Source: DASTFY01 sp963829955 | GTDB lineage: Bacteria; Actinomycetota; Acidimicrobiia; Acidimicrobiales; Ilumatobacteraceae | Assembly: GCA_963829955.1 (NCBI GenBank) | Contig: CAWHKS010000017.1 | Coordinates: 234,727 to 298,726 of the forward strand | Direction: 5' to 3' | Length of the DNA stretch: 64,000 bases | Shown: in pieces, positions 1-9,155 of the stretch | Layout of the letters: every line of letters begins with the position of its first letter | How positions within the stretch are numbered: the stretch's first letter is position 1 | Notes under the pieces: generated by a model | Databases searched by the model: none | The model's input: only the letters and a program-made list of their open reading frames with translations | Told to the model about the DNA's origin: nothing | Made by a program: the position numbers and the translations under genes

Positions 1-1
1 C

Positions 2-1198
2 GTCGTCGCCTGGGCCGGTGACCATCGGCCCAACGGTCACGCCGCGGCCCGGACCGCGGCGACGCCGGCGCGGCACGACTTCCGGCCGGGCAGCCCGGAC
101 GTCTCGTCGTTCCCTCGCCGCGAGTGGCTGGCGGCCGTTCGCAAGAGCCTCCGCACGATGCCCGACGCCGACCTGCGCTACGGGGATCCGCGCGGGCTGC
201 TGCGGGCGCGAGAGGCTCTCTCCGGCTACCTCGCGCGGGCGCGCGGGGTGCGATCCGATCCCGACCGGCTCGTGATCTGCAGCGGGTTCGTACAGGCACT
301 GGCGCTCCTGACCGCGACCCTTCGGCGCGAGGGGGCGGCGGTCGTGGCGATGGAGAACCCGTGCATGAACGCCTACCGGACGGTGGCCGCCCGCGCCGAA
401 CTGTCCATCCGCTTCCTCGATGTCGACGACGACGGGGCCGACCCCACGCCGCTCGCTCGCGCCCGGGCGTCGGGAGGGCAGGGCTGGGGTGACGTCGCGG
501 CCGTCCTGCTCACGCCCGCCCATCAGTACCCGACCGGCACCACGCTGGCCCCCGATCGACGCGCGGCCTTCGTCGACTGGGCCCGCCACCACGGCCGGAT
601 CGTGATCGAGGACGACTACGACGGTGAGCACCGGTACGACCGTCAGCCCGTCGGCGCGCTGCAGGGCATGGATGCCGACCACGTCGTCTACGTCGGGACG
701 GCGAGCAAGAGCCTGGCGCCGGGGCTCCGCCTCGGGTGGATGGTGCTCCCGGCCGACCTGGTGGACCCGGTCGCCTCGGCCAAGGAACTGGCCGACCGGC
801 AGTCGGGGGTCATCGAGCAGTCCGCGCTGGCCGAGCTCATCACCTCCGGAGGTCTGGACCGGCACATCCGCCGCAACCGGCTCCGGTACCGGCGACGCCG
901 GGACGATCTCGTCGCCGCACTCGGCACCGTGCCGGCGATCCGTGTTCGGGGCATCGCCGCCGGGTTGCACGCTGTCGTCGACCTCCCCGACGACGGCCCG
1001 GCGGAGGCCGATGTCGTCGCGTCGCTGGCCGCGGCCGGGGTCGTCGTGCACGGACTCGGTGGTTACTGGCACCGACCGCGCTCGCGCCGGCCCGGCATCG
1101 TCGTCGGCTTCGGGACGCCGGCAGAGCACGCCTTCCCGGCCGCGCTGGCCGCATTGACCGATGCGTTGCGGCGGGCCGTGGCAGGCTCGCTGCCATGA
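2..1198 (+). CDS. MocR/PdxR-type regulator, aminotransferase-like domain (5' partial)
   Basis: The gene is open from the first bases of the window, so its N-terminus lies upstream. The visible part is a fold-type I aminotransferase-like domain. It opens with a DFRPGSPD segment and YGDPRG, both hallmarks of the effector domain of MocR regulators, in which a GntR winged helix is fused to a PLP-binding domain. The PLP lysine is in TASKSLAPG (codon 707-709), and EDDYDGEH supplies the cofactor-contacting region. The expected GntR DNA-binding domain is not in the window. An internal ATG at 158 is not a credible start because the conserved upstream segment is in frame. The stop overlaps the next start (ATGA). 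MocR proteins sense PLP and control vitamin B6 or amino-acid genes; the target here is unknown. A stand-alone aminotransferase is the alternative. Confidence 0.85.
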   Translation, partial: VVAWAGDHRPNGHAAARTAATPARHDFRPGSPDVSSFPRREWLAAVRKSLRTMPDADLRYGDPRGLLRAREALSGYLARARGVRSDPDRLVICSGFVQALALLTATLRREGAAVVAMENPCMNAYRTVAARAELSIRFLDVDDDGADPTPLARARASGGQGWGDVAAVLLTPAHQYPTGTTLAPDRRAAFVDWARHHGRIVIEDDYDGEHRYDRQPVGALQGMDADHVVYVGTASKSLAPGLRLGWMVLPADLVDPVASAKELADRQSGVIEQSALAELITSGGLDRHIRRNRLRYRRRRDDLVAALGTVPAIRVRGIAAGLHAVVDLPDDGPAEADVVASLAAAGVVVHGLGGYWHRPRSRRPGIVVGFGTPAEHAFPAALAALTDALRRAVAGSLP

Positions 1199-1959
1199 GG
1201 ATCGCGGTTGTCGGAGGTACAGGGCTCGTCGGGCGTCACATCGTGGACGCGTTCGCCACCACGGACGTCGATGTCGTCGTCGTGTCGCGGGAGAACGGCG
1301 TCGACCTGAGCACGGGCGCCGGCCTCGACCAGGCGTTCGCCGGCGTGCAGCGCGTCATCGACGTGAGCAACGCGGGGACGACCGACGAGGCCGAGGCGAC
1401 GGCCTTCTTCACCGCGGTTGGCCAGCACGTCCAGGCCGCGGCCGGACGAGCGGACGCTGACCGGATCGTGCTGCTCTCGATCGTCGGCATCGATCGCGTG
1501 GCGTCCGGGTACTACGCAGCCAAGCTCGCCCATGAGGAGGTCACCAAGGCGGGCGACGTGCCGACCGTCGTGCTGCGGTCGACCCAGTTCCACGAGTTCG
1601 CCGGCCAGGTGCTCACGTGGGACCGCACGCGCGACGTGAGCCGCGTGCCGGAGATGCTCGTGCGGCCGGTTGCCGCCGGGACGATCGCCGAGGAGCTCGT
1701 CGAGCTCGCCCTCGCGGATTCCCCGTCGGCCACGTCCGACGTCGGCGGCCCGCTCGTCGAGCAGCTCGTGGACCTTGCCACGAAGCTGGCCGCCCGACGC
1801 GGTGACCCCGACAGGGTGGAGGGGCACCGCGACGACACGGAGCGTGCTGGGCTCCTGGCCGCCGGCGCACTGCTGCCGGGTCGGGACGCCCGCCTCATCG
1901 GTCCGACGTTCGAGGAGTGGTTGGACGCGGGCGAGCGCCTGCCGCACCTGGCCTGGTGA
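1195..1959 (+). CDS. NAD(P)-binding NmrA-like/SDR protein
   Basis: Predicted 254-residue Rossmann protein. The start ATG overlaps the stop of the MocR gene by 4 bases, so translation is probably coupled. The N-terminus reads MRIAVVGGTGLVGRHIV, a GxxGxxG dinucleotide-binding loop typical of atypical SDR and NmrA-like proteins. A YYAAKLAHEE stretch near residue 105 resembles the YxxxK region of the family. These are cytosolic oxidoreductases or redox sensors with very varied substrates. The coupling to a MocR-type regulator suggests co-expression, but no substrate can be read from the sequence. Confidence 0.8.
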   Translation: MRIAVVGGTGLVGRHIVDAFATTDVDVVVVSRENGVDLSTGAGLDQAFAGVQRVIDVSNAGTTDEAEATAFFTAVGQHVQAAAGRADADRIVLLSIVGIDRVASGYYAAKLAHEEVTKAGDVPTVVLRSTQFHEFAGQVLTWDRTRDVSRVPEMLVRPVAAGTIAEELVELALADSPSATSDVGGPLVEQLVDLATKLAARRGDPDRVEGHRDDTERAGLLAAGALLPGRDARLIGPTFEEWLDAGERLPHLAW

Positions 1960-2071
1960 CATCGCGGGCGCACGGGGGTCCGTGCATCGACCGCCTCGCC
2001 GTGCTGGCACCCGCCGCGCGACGGGGCTGGCACCCTGGCTGAGCAGGCGCCGCCCGGTGCACCATCGCGGC

Positions 2072-3766
2072 ATGGCGCGCCGCGGCCGAGCTGCAGGAGG
2101 GACGGCGACACAGGCCCGGCTGGCGGCCACGGCCCGCGCCCTGCGGGAGGTAGTGGCCCACCGGGAGCTGCGGCGGGCCGAAGCGGCCTTCGCCCTCACC
2201 ATCACCAGCGAGACCGCGTTCACGGTGGCGCTCGGCATCGTCGCCTTCCGCGAGGGCGGGGCCGGTGCGGTCGGTCTCGTGGCGTTGCTGCGGATGGTGC
2301 CGTCGGCGCTCGGGTCCACCGTCCTGACGCCGTTCGCCGACCGTACCCGCCGCGAGTTGGTGCTGGCGGTGGCGACACTGGTGCGCGCCGCCGCCGTCGG
2401 TGCTGCTGCGTTGCTCTTCGCGGCCGGGGCCCCGGCGTGGACGATCTACGCCGCCGCCATCGTCGCCACCGTCGGCGTCACGATCTTCCGGCCGGTCCAC
2501 TCCGCGCTACTGCCGCTCCTGTGCGCCGAGACCACGACGCTCACCAGCGCCAACGTCGTGCGCGGGATGGTGGAGGCAGCCGCGATGCTGGCCGGCCCGG
2601 TGCTCGCCGGGGTCCTGCTCGCGCTCGCCGGTCCGACCGCCGTGCTCATGGCCGCCGCCTTCCTGGCCGCCGCCACCGCGCTACCGCTGCTCGGCATCCG
2701 CTCGCCCGCCGGCCGCCGGCCCGGGCCGGCCCGGGTCGGCACGGTGCTCTCCGAGGTCGGCGAAGGAGTCCGCGTTGTGGCGCAGCACCGCGATCTCGGG
2801 ATGGTGTTCGGGCTCGGCTTCGCGCAGACCATCGTGCGCGGCGCCCTCAACGTGTTCATCGTGGTGGTTGCCTTCGACTTGCTGGACCGAGGTGACAGTG
2901 CGGTGGCGGCGTTCGCGGCGGCGGTCGGCCTCGGGGGGATATTCGGGTCCTTCGGTTCGTCGTTGCTCGTCGGCAGCCGCCACCTCGGGAAGTGGCTGGC
3001 GATCGCGCTCGTCCTCTGGGGTGGGCCGATCGCCGTCATGGGCGCGGCGCCGGCGCCGGCCGCCGTCTTCGCGCTGCTCATGGTGGTGGGCCTGGCCAAC
3101 GCGGTCATCGACGTGCCGCTCTTCACGCTGCCCGTGCGACTGGTCGACGATGCGGTGCTGGCGAGGGCGTTCGGCCTGTTCGAGGCCATGATCGCCCTGG
3201 GTGTCGGGTTGGGCTCGGTGGCCAGCCCGGTCCTCATCGCCATCGCCGGTCTCCGCGCCGCGCTCGTGGTCATCGGCCTGCTGCTGCCCCTCCTCGCCGT
3301 CGCCAGCTGGCGGGCCCTGCGCGCCCTGGACGGCCGCCTCGAGGTGCGGGACGAAGAGATCCGCGTGCTGCGCGCAGTCGGGATGCTGGCGCTGCTCCCG
3401 GTGCCGGCCATCGAGCACCTCGCCAGCCGGCTGCACCGCCGGACCCTGCCCGCGGGAGAGCGGGTGTTCGAGCAGGGTGACCTGGGCGTCAGCGCGTTCG
3501 TGATCGTCGGCGGCACGGCCGACGTCATGGGCGACGGCCGCCTGATCGCCCGCCTGGGCCCGGGGGACGCGTTCGGCGAGATCGCCGTCCTGCAGGACGT
3601 CCCCCGCACCGCCGCCGTCGTAGCGGACAGCGATCTTGATCTCTTCGAGCTGGACCGCGACGACCTGCTCGAGGCCCTCGGCCGCCATCAGCCGAGCGCC
3701 GACGCCGCGTACGCCGTCGTGGCCGGGCACCTCTCGAACTACCGACCGGCGACCGTCGGGGCGTGA
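2072..3766 (+). CDS. MFS transporter with C-terminal cyclic-nucleotide-binding domain
   Basis: Predicted 564 residues. The first about 400 form a major facilitator permease with about ten to twelve hydrophobic helices; the inter-helix loop PFADRTRREL is an MFS-like basic loop. After a basic linker (RALRALDGRLEVRDEEI) the last about 110 residues form a cyclic-nucleotide-binding fold. It contains the phosphate-binding-cassette signature GDAFGEIAVLQDVPRTAAV, matching the FGE...PRxA consensus of CRP/PKA domains. The start ATG at 2072 was chosen because upstream in-frame sequence is low-quality and antisense-like. This fusion suggests transport gated by, or sensing, cAMP or a related ligand; that is inference. 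It lies about 110 bases after the NAD(P)-binding gene and could be transcribed alone. Confidence 0.88.
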   Translation: MARRGRAAGGTATQARLAATARALREVVAHRELRRAEAAFALTITSETAFTVALGIVAFREGGAGAVGLVALLRMVPSALGSTVLTPFADRTRRELVLAVATLVRAAAVGAAALLFAAGAPAWTIYAAAIVATVGVTIFRPVHSALLPLLCAETTTLTSANVVRGMVEAAAMLAGPVLAGVLLALAGPTAVLMAAAFLAAATALPLLGIRSPAGRRPGPARVGTVLSEVGEGVRVVAQHRDLGMVFGLGFAQTIVRGALNVFIVVVAFDLLDRGDSAVAAFAAAVGLGGIFGSFGSSLLVGSRHLGKWLAIALVLWGGPIAVMGAAPAPAAVFALLMVVGLANAVIDVPLFTLPVRLVDDAVLARAFGLFEAMIALGVGLGSVASPVLIAIAGLRAALVVIGLLLPLLAVASWRALRALDGRLEVRDEEIRVLRAVGMLALLPVPAIEHLASRLHRRTLPAGERVFEQGDLGVSAFVIVGGTADVMGDGRLIARLGPGDAFGEIAVLQDVPRTAAVVADSDLDLFELDRDDLLEALGRHQPSADAAYAVVAGHLSNYRPATVGA

Positions 3767-3809
3767 CGTCAGTGCCAGCGGGCGGCCAGGCGCGTGACAA
3801 CCTGCGCGA

Positions 3810-4385
3810 GTGCGACGGGACGAGCTCGAGCGGTACCGGGGCGCGCCCGTCGACGACCTCGTGGGACCGGGCCTACGCCTCCTGCTGGTCGGGATCAACC
3901 CGGGATTGTGGACGGCGGCCGTCAACGCCCACTTCGCCCGGCCCGGCAACCGCTTCTGGCCCGCGCTTTACCGGGCCGGCATCGTCGATCGGCCAATCGA
4001 CGCGTCACGCGGTCTCACGCCCGCCGATGCCGACCTCCTCGTCACGAGAGGCGTCGGCATCACGAACATCGTCAATGTGGCCACCGCCCGAGCGGACGAG
4101 CTCACGGTCGAGCAGCTCCGGGACGGCGCCCGTCGCCTGGCGACGCTCGTGCAGACGGCTGGGCCGCGGGTCGTCGGGGTGCTCGGCCTCACCGCCTACC
4201 GCCAGGCGTTCGGACAGCCGAAAGCGGTGGCGGGGCGACAGCCAGAGGACCTCGGCGACGCGGAGCTGTGGGTCGCGCCGAACCCCAGCGGCCTGAACGC
4301 GCACGCGTCGCTCGCCTCCCTGGCGGCGGACTACCGCGAGCTGGCGGTGCGCGCCGGCGTGCCGGTCGGCCCGCCCGTCGCCTGA
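3810..4385 (+). CDS. mug: G/U mismatch-specific DNA glycosylase (Mug family)
   Basis: Predicted 191 residues, slightly longer than the Escherichia coli enzyme (168). It carries both signature motifs of family 2 uracil-DNA glycosylases: GINPGLWTA near residue 28, where the asparagine activates water, and NPSGLNAHAS near residue 160, which inserts into the helix. The protein removes uracil or thymine, and ethenocytosine, from mismatches with guanine as a base-excision repair step. The start is a GTG followed by RRDELERY; no ATG is available in this frame upstream of the first motif. It follows the MFS gene by 43 bases on the same strand. Confidence 0.9.
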   Translation: MRRDELERYRGAPVDDLVGPGLRLLLVGINPGLWTAAVNAHFARPGNRFWPALYRAGIVDRPIDASRGLTPADADLLVTRGVGITNIVNVATARADELTVEQLRDGARRLATLVQTAGPRVVGVLGLTAYRQAFGQPKAVAGRQPEDLGDAELWVAPNPSGLNAHASLASLAADYRELAVRAGVPVGPPVA

Positions 4386-4463
4386 CTCGTTCGGCGTGCC
4401 GTTCCCAGGTTTCTCTCAGCGACTGCCAAGGGTCGCGGGAGCATGGATTGCGAGGATGGGGCC

Positions 4464-5367
4464 ATGACCCCCCTTCACGAAGCCGAACACGACCACGAGC
4501 ACGACCGGGGCCTGGCCTACGACCTCCCCCGCCTGATCGGTCGTCGCCGGGCCCTGCAGGTCCTCGGTGGCGCCGGTCTGCTGGCCCTGGTCGGCTCCGC
4601 GTCCTCGAACGACAGCGGCTCGGGTACCACGGCCGGCTCCGGAACCACTGGGACGACCGGCACCTCCGGAACCACCGCTGCTTCCACGGGCGCCACCTCG
4701 GCCACGACGGCCGCCACGACCGGAGCCGCCACGGGCGACGTGGACGTGATCCCGGAGGAGACGGCCGGGCCCTTTCCGGCCGACGGGTCCAACGGCCCGA
4801 ACGTCCTCACCGAGAGCGGGGTGGTGCGGAGCGACATCCGCAGCAGCTTCGGCTCGTCCTCCGGGACGGCCGAGGGCGTGCCGACCACCATGTCGTTCAC
4901 GGTCGTGGACGCGGCCGGGGGAAGCGCGGCTGGCCGGGGCCGCCGTCTACGCGTGGCACTGCGACCGCGAGGGTCGCTACTCGATCTACTCCGAGGGGGC
5001 GCAGGACCAGAATTACCTCCGCGGCGTGCAGGAGACCGGCGCCGACGGCGTCGCCACCTTCAGCACCATCTATCCCGCCTGCTACGACGGGCGCTGGCCG
5101 CATGTCCACTTCGAGGTGTACCCGAGCCTCTCCGACGCCACGTCCGGCGGCAGTCCGATGGCGACGTCGCAGATCGCGCTGCCCGAAGAGGCTTCGTCGG
5201 CGGTGTACGCCAGCGAGGGATACGAGCAGAGCGTGCGCAATCTCAGCCAGGTGTCGTTGGACACCGACATGGTGTTCAGCGACGGTTCGGAGCTGGAGAC
5301 GCCGACGGTCAGCGGGTCGGTCGACGAGGGCTACGCCTTCGCCCTGACGGTGGGAGTCACCGTCTGA
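4464..5367 (+). pseudogene. Secreted intradiol ring-cleavage dioxygenase-like protein (frameshifted)
   Basis: Two reading frames together make one protein of about 300 residues. The first frame has a Tat-like leader (IGRRRALQVLGGAGLLALV), a Ser/Thr/Gly-rich linker and the EETAGPFPADGSN opening of the dioxygenase domain. The second frame (from about 4921) continues LAGAAVYAWHCDREGRYS, then RWPHVHFEVYPSL, which carries the Tyr and His iron ligands. The frames join if one G is removed from the five-G run at 4917-4921. No lipobox cysteine is visible. ATG 4464 has GAGG about 8 bases upstream; ATG 4443 in the same frame is an alternative. Extracytoplasmic members of this family are widespread but mostly uncharacterised. 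It is either a recent pseudogene or a sequencing error; the intact downstream coding favours error. Confidence 0.8.
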
Positions 5368-5429
5368 CGCTGCGGCTACAGTCCCGGCGTCATTCGGTAA
5401 GCGACAACCGGTGGGGGGTGTGACGTTCG

Positions 5430-7157
5430 ATGGCTGAGGTCGTCCCGGTAGACGTCTTCTTGGATGGTTGGTACCCGGGCTGGACGCCCGAGCTGATCGA
5501 CGATCCCTGGCTGCGGATGAAGTCCAAGCCCTTCAGCAAGGAGGACGAGGACCGGTTCTGGTTCGCGGACTTCCACTGGCCACGCGGGTTCTCGCCGCTC
5601 GGCTTCTACTTCGTCAACACGGCGGCGATGACCACGCAGCTCGCCGCGCACCAGCTGCCGCTCCCGCCCGCCGGCGGGCTCGTGCAGCGGATGGGCGGAC
5701 CGTTCCTCTACGAGGGCGAGGTGCCGATCACCTCGCCGTGGGAGATCGGCTTCCGCGCCGCCCGCATCGAGAAGAACATGCCCAAGTTCCTCGGCAACTT
5801 CGATGCCATCTGGGAAGAGCGCAAGTGGGAGCTGGAACTTGGGCTCCAGCATTTCGAGAGCTTCGACTTCGCCGGCACGTCACTCGCCGACATCGGCCAG
5901 TTCGTGGAGGACGCCACGATCTTCCAGCTCCGCGCCTGGGAGATTCATTTCGAGATCATGTACCCGCTGCTGGCAATCTACCTGCAGCTCTACGGCGTGT
6001 GCGCGTCCAACGGCGTCGACCCCGGCAACATCGCCAAGATGCTCCAGGGTCGCGACTCCAAGATCATGGAGTGCGACCGGGCCATGTGGGACCTGGCCGA
6101 CGAGGCCAATCGCCTCGGCATCGCCGACGTGTTCGACACCGAGCCCGAGCAGATCCGCGGCGCGCTGTCGGCGGCCGGCGGCAACGCGTCGACCTGGCTG
6201 ACGAAGTTCGACGACTTCCTGAATGACTACGGCTTCCGGACCGAGGGCATCGCGGACATCAACATCCCGTCGTGGATCGAGGACCAGTCCTCGCCCCTGG
6301 GCCAGATCCGCAACTTCATCCAGGCCGACGAGCGGCACGACTTCGATGCCGCTCTGACCGCGTCACACGCCGAGCGGGACGAGGCGATCGAAGCCGCTCG
6401 CTCGAAGCTCAGCGGCGACGCCCTCGGAGCTTTCAACGAGCTGCTGGGCATCTGCTCCGTCGCCAACTTCGCCTGGTGGAACGAGGACCACAACTACTAC
6501 ATCGATCTGCGGGCCTCGATCCCCGTCCGGCGCGGTGCGCTGGCCCTGGGCGAGGCCGTCGGTGCCGACCGCTACGACGACGCCACCTTCCTCTTCATGC
6601 CCGAGTTGCGACAGGTCTACCGGGGCGAGCGGCAGTGGAGGGACCTGCAGTCGATCGTCACCGCCCGCCACGAGTACTACGACCACTACCAGGGCCTGCG
6701 GAGCACCATCCCGAAGGTGATCGGCACCATCCCGGACAAGGTCGAAGATCCCGTACTCATCGAGATCTTCGGGATGCACCATCACTTCTTCGATGCCCTC
6801 GCGGCCGACGGCACGTCCAACGTGCTGACCGGCTTCCCGGCTTCCGCGGGCAACTACACGGGGACGGCGCGGGTGATGCTGTCGGCCATGGAGCTGTTCG
6901 ACCTGGAGGAGGGCGAGATCCTCGTCACGGAGTGCACCTCGCCCAACTGGACGCCGGCCTTCGCCATCATCGGCGCCTGCGTCTGCGACGGCGGCGGCTC
7001 GCTCACGCACGCGGCGACGGTGAGCCGGGAGTACGGCATCCCCTGCGTCGTCGGAACGTCGATGGCTACCTCACGGATCAAGACCGGTGATCGCATCGAG
7101 GTCGACGGCACCAAGGGCACGGTCACGATCCTCGAGCGCGCCGCCGAACCTGTGTGA
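5430..7157 (+). CDS. PEP-utilizing enzyme with phosphohistidine swivel domain
   Basis: Predicted 575 residues. The last about 90 are a PEP-utilizer mobile (swivelling) domain with GGGSLTHAATVSREYGIPCV; His527 is the expected phosphorylated residue, as in PEP synthase and pyruvate phosphate dikinase. The first about 450 residues are rich in Trp, Tyr and His. They do not show the ATP-grasp domain that normally phosphorylates that histidine, nor the C-terminal PEP-binding barrel. Large stand-alone proteins of this type occur beside catabolic genes in actinobacteria and proteobacteria, but their reaction is not settled. It sits alone between the dioxygenase-like gene and a convergent hydrolase. 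The start ATG is the first in frame after the upstream stop. Confidence 0.75.
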   Translation: MAEVVPVDVFLDGWYPGWTPELIDDPWLRMKSKPFSKEDEDRFWFADFHWPRGFSPLGFYFVNTAAMTTQLAAHQLPLPPAGGLVQRMGGPFLYEGEVPITSPWEIGFRAARIEKNMPKFLGNFDAIWEERKWELELGLQHFESFDFAGTSLADIGQFVEDATIFQLRAWEIHFEIMYPLLAIYLQLYGVCASNGVDPGNIAKMLQGRDSKIMECDRAMWDLADEANRLGIADVFDTEPEQIRGALSAAGGNASTWLTKFDDFLNDYGFRTEGIADINIPSWIEDQSSPLGQIRNFIQADERHDFDAALTASHAERDEAIEAARSKLSGDALGAFNELLGICSVANFAWWNEDHNYYIDLRASIPVRRGALALGEAVGADRYDDATFLFMPELRQVYRGERQWRDLQSIVTARHEYYDHYQGLRSTIPKVIGTIPDKVEDPVLIEIFGMHHHFFDALAADGTSNVLTGFPASAGNYTGTARVMLSAMELFDLEEGEILVTECTSPNWTPAFAIIGACVCDGGGSLTHAATVSREYGIPCVVGTSMATSRIKTGDRIEVDGTKGTVTILERAAEPV

Positions 7158-7168
7158 TCGGGCCTCGG

Positions 7169-7873
7169 TCAGGCGAGGACGGTCCGGAGTGCGGCGACGA
7201 CGCCGGCCGGCGCGTCCCACTCGGCGAGGTGGCCGGCGCCGGCGATGACGGTGCCGCCGCCCCAGCGTTCGATCCGGCTCGGCGGCATGAGCTCGTCCTG
7301 GTCGCCCCAGATGACGACCTTCGGGCAGGAGATGCGACGGAGGCGATTGCCCAGGCCGCGCTCGCCGAGGGGCCAGACCATGCCCGCCGCGGCGACGTCG
7401 CACAGGTAGCGGGACACGGGTGCCTCCTCGTCGCCCCGCTCCCCGAAGCGGTTGGCGAACGCCTCCGGGACGCCCTTGGCGAAGAGGTGCTCCATGCGCT
7501 GGGGCGCCGGGACGGCGAACAGATCGAATCCGGGGTGATCGGCGTCGCCGATGCCGAAGGGCGCTACGAGACCGAGTGCCGTCACCGCCTCGGGTCGCAG
7601 CGCGGCCAGCTCGGCCGCCACCATGCCGCCGATCGACGCGCCGATCACCGGGCAGGGCAGCGCGCCGGTGGCATCGAGGGCGTCCCAGAACATCGTCAGC
7701 CAGCCCAGGTGGTCGTCGGGGGCGACGAAGCCCGGTTCGCCATCGAACCCGGCGACGGACGGGACGACGATCTCCCACCCGTCGTCGGCCAGCGACCGCA
7801 TGGCGGGCGACAGCTCGGGGTGCCCGGCGATCCCCCACAGGTAGACGAAGTGCCCGCGGCTCCCACCGCTCAT
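7169..7873 (-). CDS. Alpha/beta hydrolase
   Basis: Predicted 234 residues beginning MSGGSRGHFVYLWG. The nucleophile elbow is GASIGG near residue 84, the acid lies in WGDQDELM near residue 194, and the catalytic histidine is in AGAGHLAEWD near the C-terminus, in the usual Ser-Asp-His order. The start ATG overlaps the stop of the upstream flavin oxidoreductase (ATGA), so the two are translationally coupled and probably act in one pathway. A longer in-frame extension exists but runs into the oxidoreductase gene. The substrate is unknown; such pairs often oxidise and then hydrolyse a cyclic or ester intermediate. Confidence 0.85.
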   Translation of the reverse strand: MSGGSRGHFVYLWGIAGHPELSPAMRSLADDGWEIVVPSVAGFDGEPGFVAPDDHLGWLTMFWDALDATGALPCPVIGASIGGMVAAELAALRPEAVTALGLVAPFGIGDADHPGFDLFAVPAPQRMEHLFAKGVPEAFANRFGERGDEEAPVSRYLCDVAAAGMVWPLGERGLGNRLRRISCPKVVIWGDQDELMPPSRIERWGGGTVIAGAGHLAEWDAPAGVVAALRTVLA

Positions 7874-9072
7874 CGCGCGTTCTCCGGCCAGTACGGATCG
7901 GGGTATTCGGAGAACAGCGTCCGCAGGCCCGGCGCCACCTTGTCCCCGAACATCTTGCTGTTGAAGCGGGTGAGCTCGTCGCTCATGTCGCCGAACTGGA
8001 GCATGGCGCACAGGTGTCCGATGCGCAGCTCCTTGGCCGCCTCCTCGAGCTGCTCGCGGACGGTGTCGGGACTGCCGACGACGACGTAGCCGTTCTCGAG
8101 CATCTCGTCCCAGGTCAGGTCGTGCTTCGCCTGCTTGGCCCGCGCTACCTGCCGCACCTGCGACTTGTAGCGGGCCCGCACAGAGGCCTCGGTGACGTAG
8201 CCGGGGGCGTCGGTGAAACCGGGGAAGACGTGCAGCGAGCGGTTGAAGAAGTACTCAGCGGACGCGCGGTAGAGCTTGCGGGCCTCGGCGTCGGTGTCGG
8301 CCACACCGATGAACTGGGTGACGGCCAGACGGTGCGGGTTGTCGTCCTTGCCGTTGGCCTCGACCTGACGCCAGTAACCGCCGACGGTCTCGCGGACGGA
8401 CTTGTAGCCGTAGTAGGTGAGCGCGCCGTACACGAAGTCGTTCCTGGCGCAGAAGTCCCACGTCTCGACCGAGCCGCCGCCCGGGATCCACACCGGCGGG
8501 TGGGGCTGCTGCCAGGGCCGGGGAACGGGGTTGACGTAGCGGTACTGGTTGAAGCGCCCGTTGAAGGCGAAGGGCTCCTCGGCCTGCCAGGCCTTGAGGA
8601 TGAGCTCGATGCCCTCGTAGTACCGGGGCCGGAGCTGCGTGGGGTTCACGCTGTAGGAGTAGGCGGTGTCCATGGCCGTGCCCACCGGGAAGCCCGCGAT
8701 GAGGCGGCCGTGGGAGAAGAGGTCCAGCATGGCGAACTCCTCCGCCACCCGGATGGGCGGGTTGTAGAGCGCCACCGAGTTGCCGAGCACGGTGATCGCC
8801 GCCTGCGACGTGCGGCTGGCCAGGATCGAGGCGATGAGGTTGGGCGACGGCATGAGCCCGTAGCCGTTGTTGTGGTGTTCGTTGACGCAGATGCCGTCGA
8901 AGCCGCACTCCTCGGCGTAGACGAGCTGGTCGATGTAGGACTCGTACGTCCGGACCAGGACGTCACGGTCGAAGAGCTTGGGATCGATGTCCACCCACAC
9001 ACTGCGGTGCTGCTTGTTGAAGTCCTCCGGGAGGGCCGGGTACGGCATGAGGTGGAACCACATCATCTTCAT
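7870..9072 (-). CDS. LLM-class flavin-dependent oxidoreductase
   Basis: Predicted 400 residues, the standard size for bacterial luciferase-like monooxygenases. Recognisable features are the N-terminal MMWFHLMPYP, CVNEHHNNGYG near residue 65 (the EHH motif of the FMN or F420 pocket), LGNSVALYNPPIRVAEE, and HGRLIAGFPVGTA. These enzymes oxidise substrates with reduced FMN or use coenzyme F420. The start at 9072 (MKMMWFHL) matches family N-termini, whereas longer in-frame extensions are low-complexity. It is the first gene of a two-gene operon with the alpha/beta hydrolase. It is divergent from the alcohol dehydrogenase, with an 83-base gap that must hold both promoters. Confidence 0.88.
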   Translation of the reverse strand: MKMMWFHLMPYPALPEDFNKQHRSVWVDIDPKLFDRDVLVRTYESYIDQLVYAEECGFDGICVNEHHNNGYGLMPSPNLIASILASRTSQAAITVLGNSVALYNPPIRVAEEFAMLDLFSHGRLIAGFPVGTAMDTAYSYSVNPTQLRPRYYEGIELILKAWQAEEPFAFNGRFNQYRYVNPVPRPWQQPHPPVWIPGGGSVETWDFCARNDFVYGALTYYGYKSVRETVGGYWRQVEANGKDDNPHRLAVTQFIGVADTDAEARKLYRASAEYFFNRSLHVFPGFTDAPGYVTEASVRARYKSQVRQVARAKQAKHDLTWDEMLENGYVVVGSPDTVREQLEEAAKELRIGHLCAMLQFGDMSDELTRFNSKMFGDKVAPGLRTLFSEYPDPYWPENAR

Positions 9073-9155
9073 GGGTGCAGCCTGCCCGGCGGGTTGCCGG
9101 CGTGTCCACGGCAAACGCGACGGTCGTCGGGTCGGGTGTGCTAAGCGATCGGTCC

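Noticed and set aside
4620..4740. Repetitive Ser/Thr/Gly/Ala codons as a possible tandem repeat or CRISPR-like array
   Set aside because: Irregular units inside a coding linker after a signal peptide; ordinary low-complexity linker.
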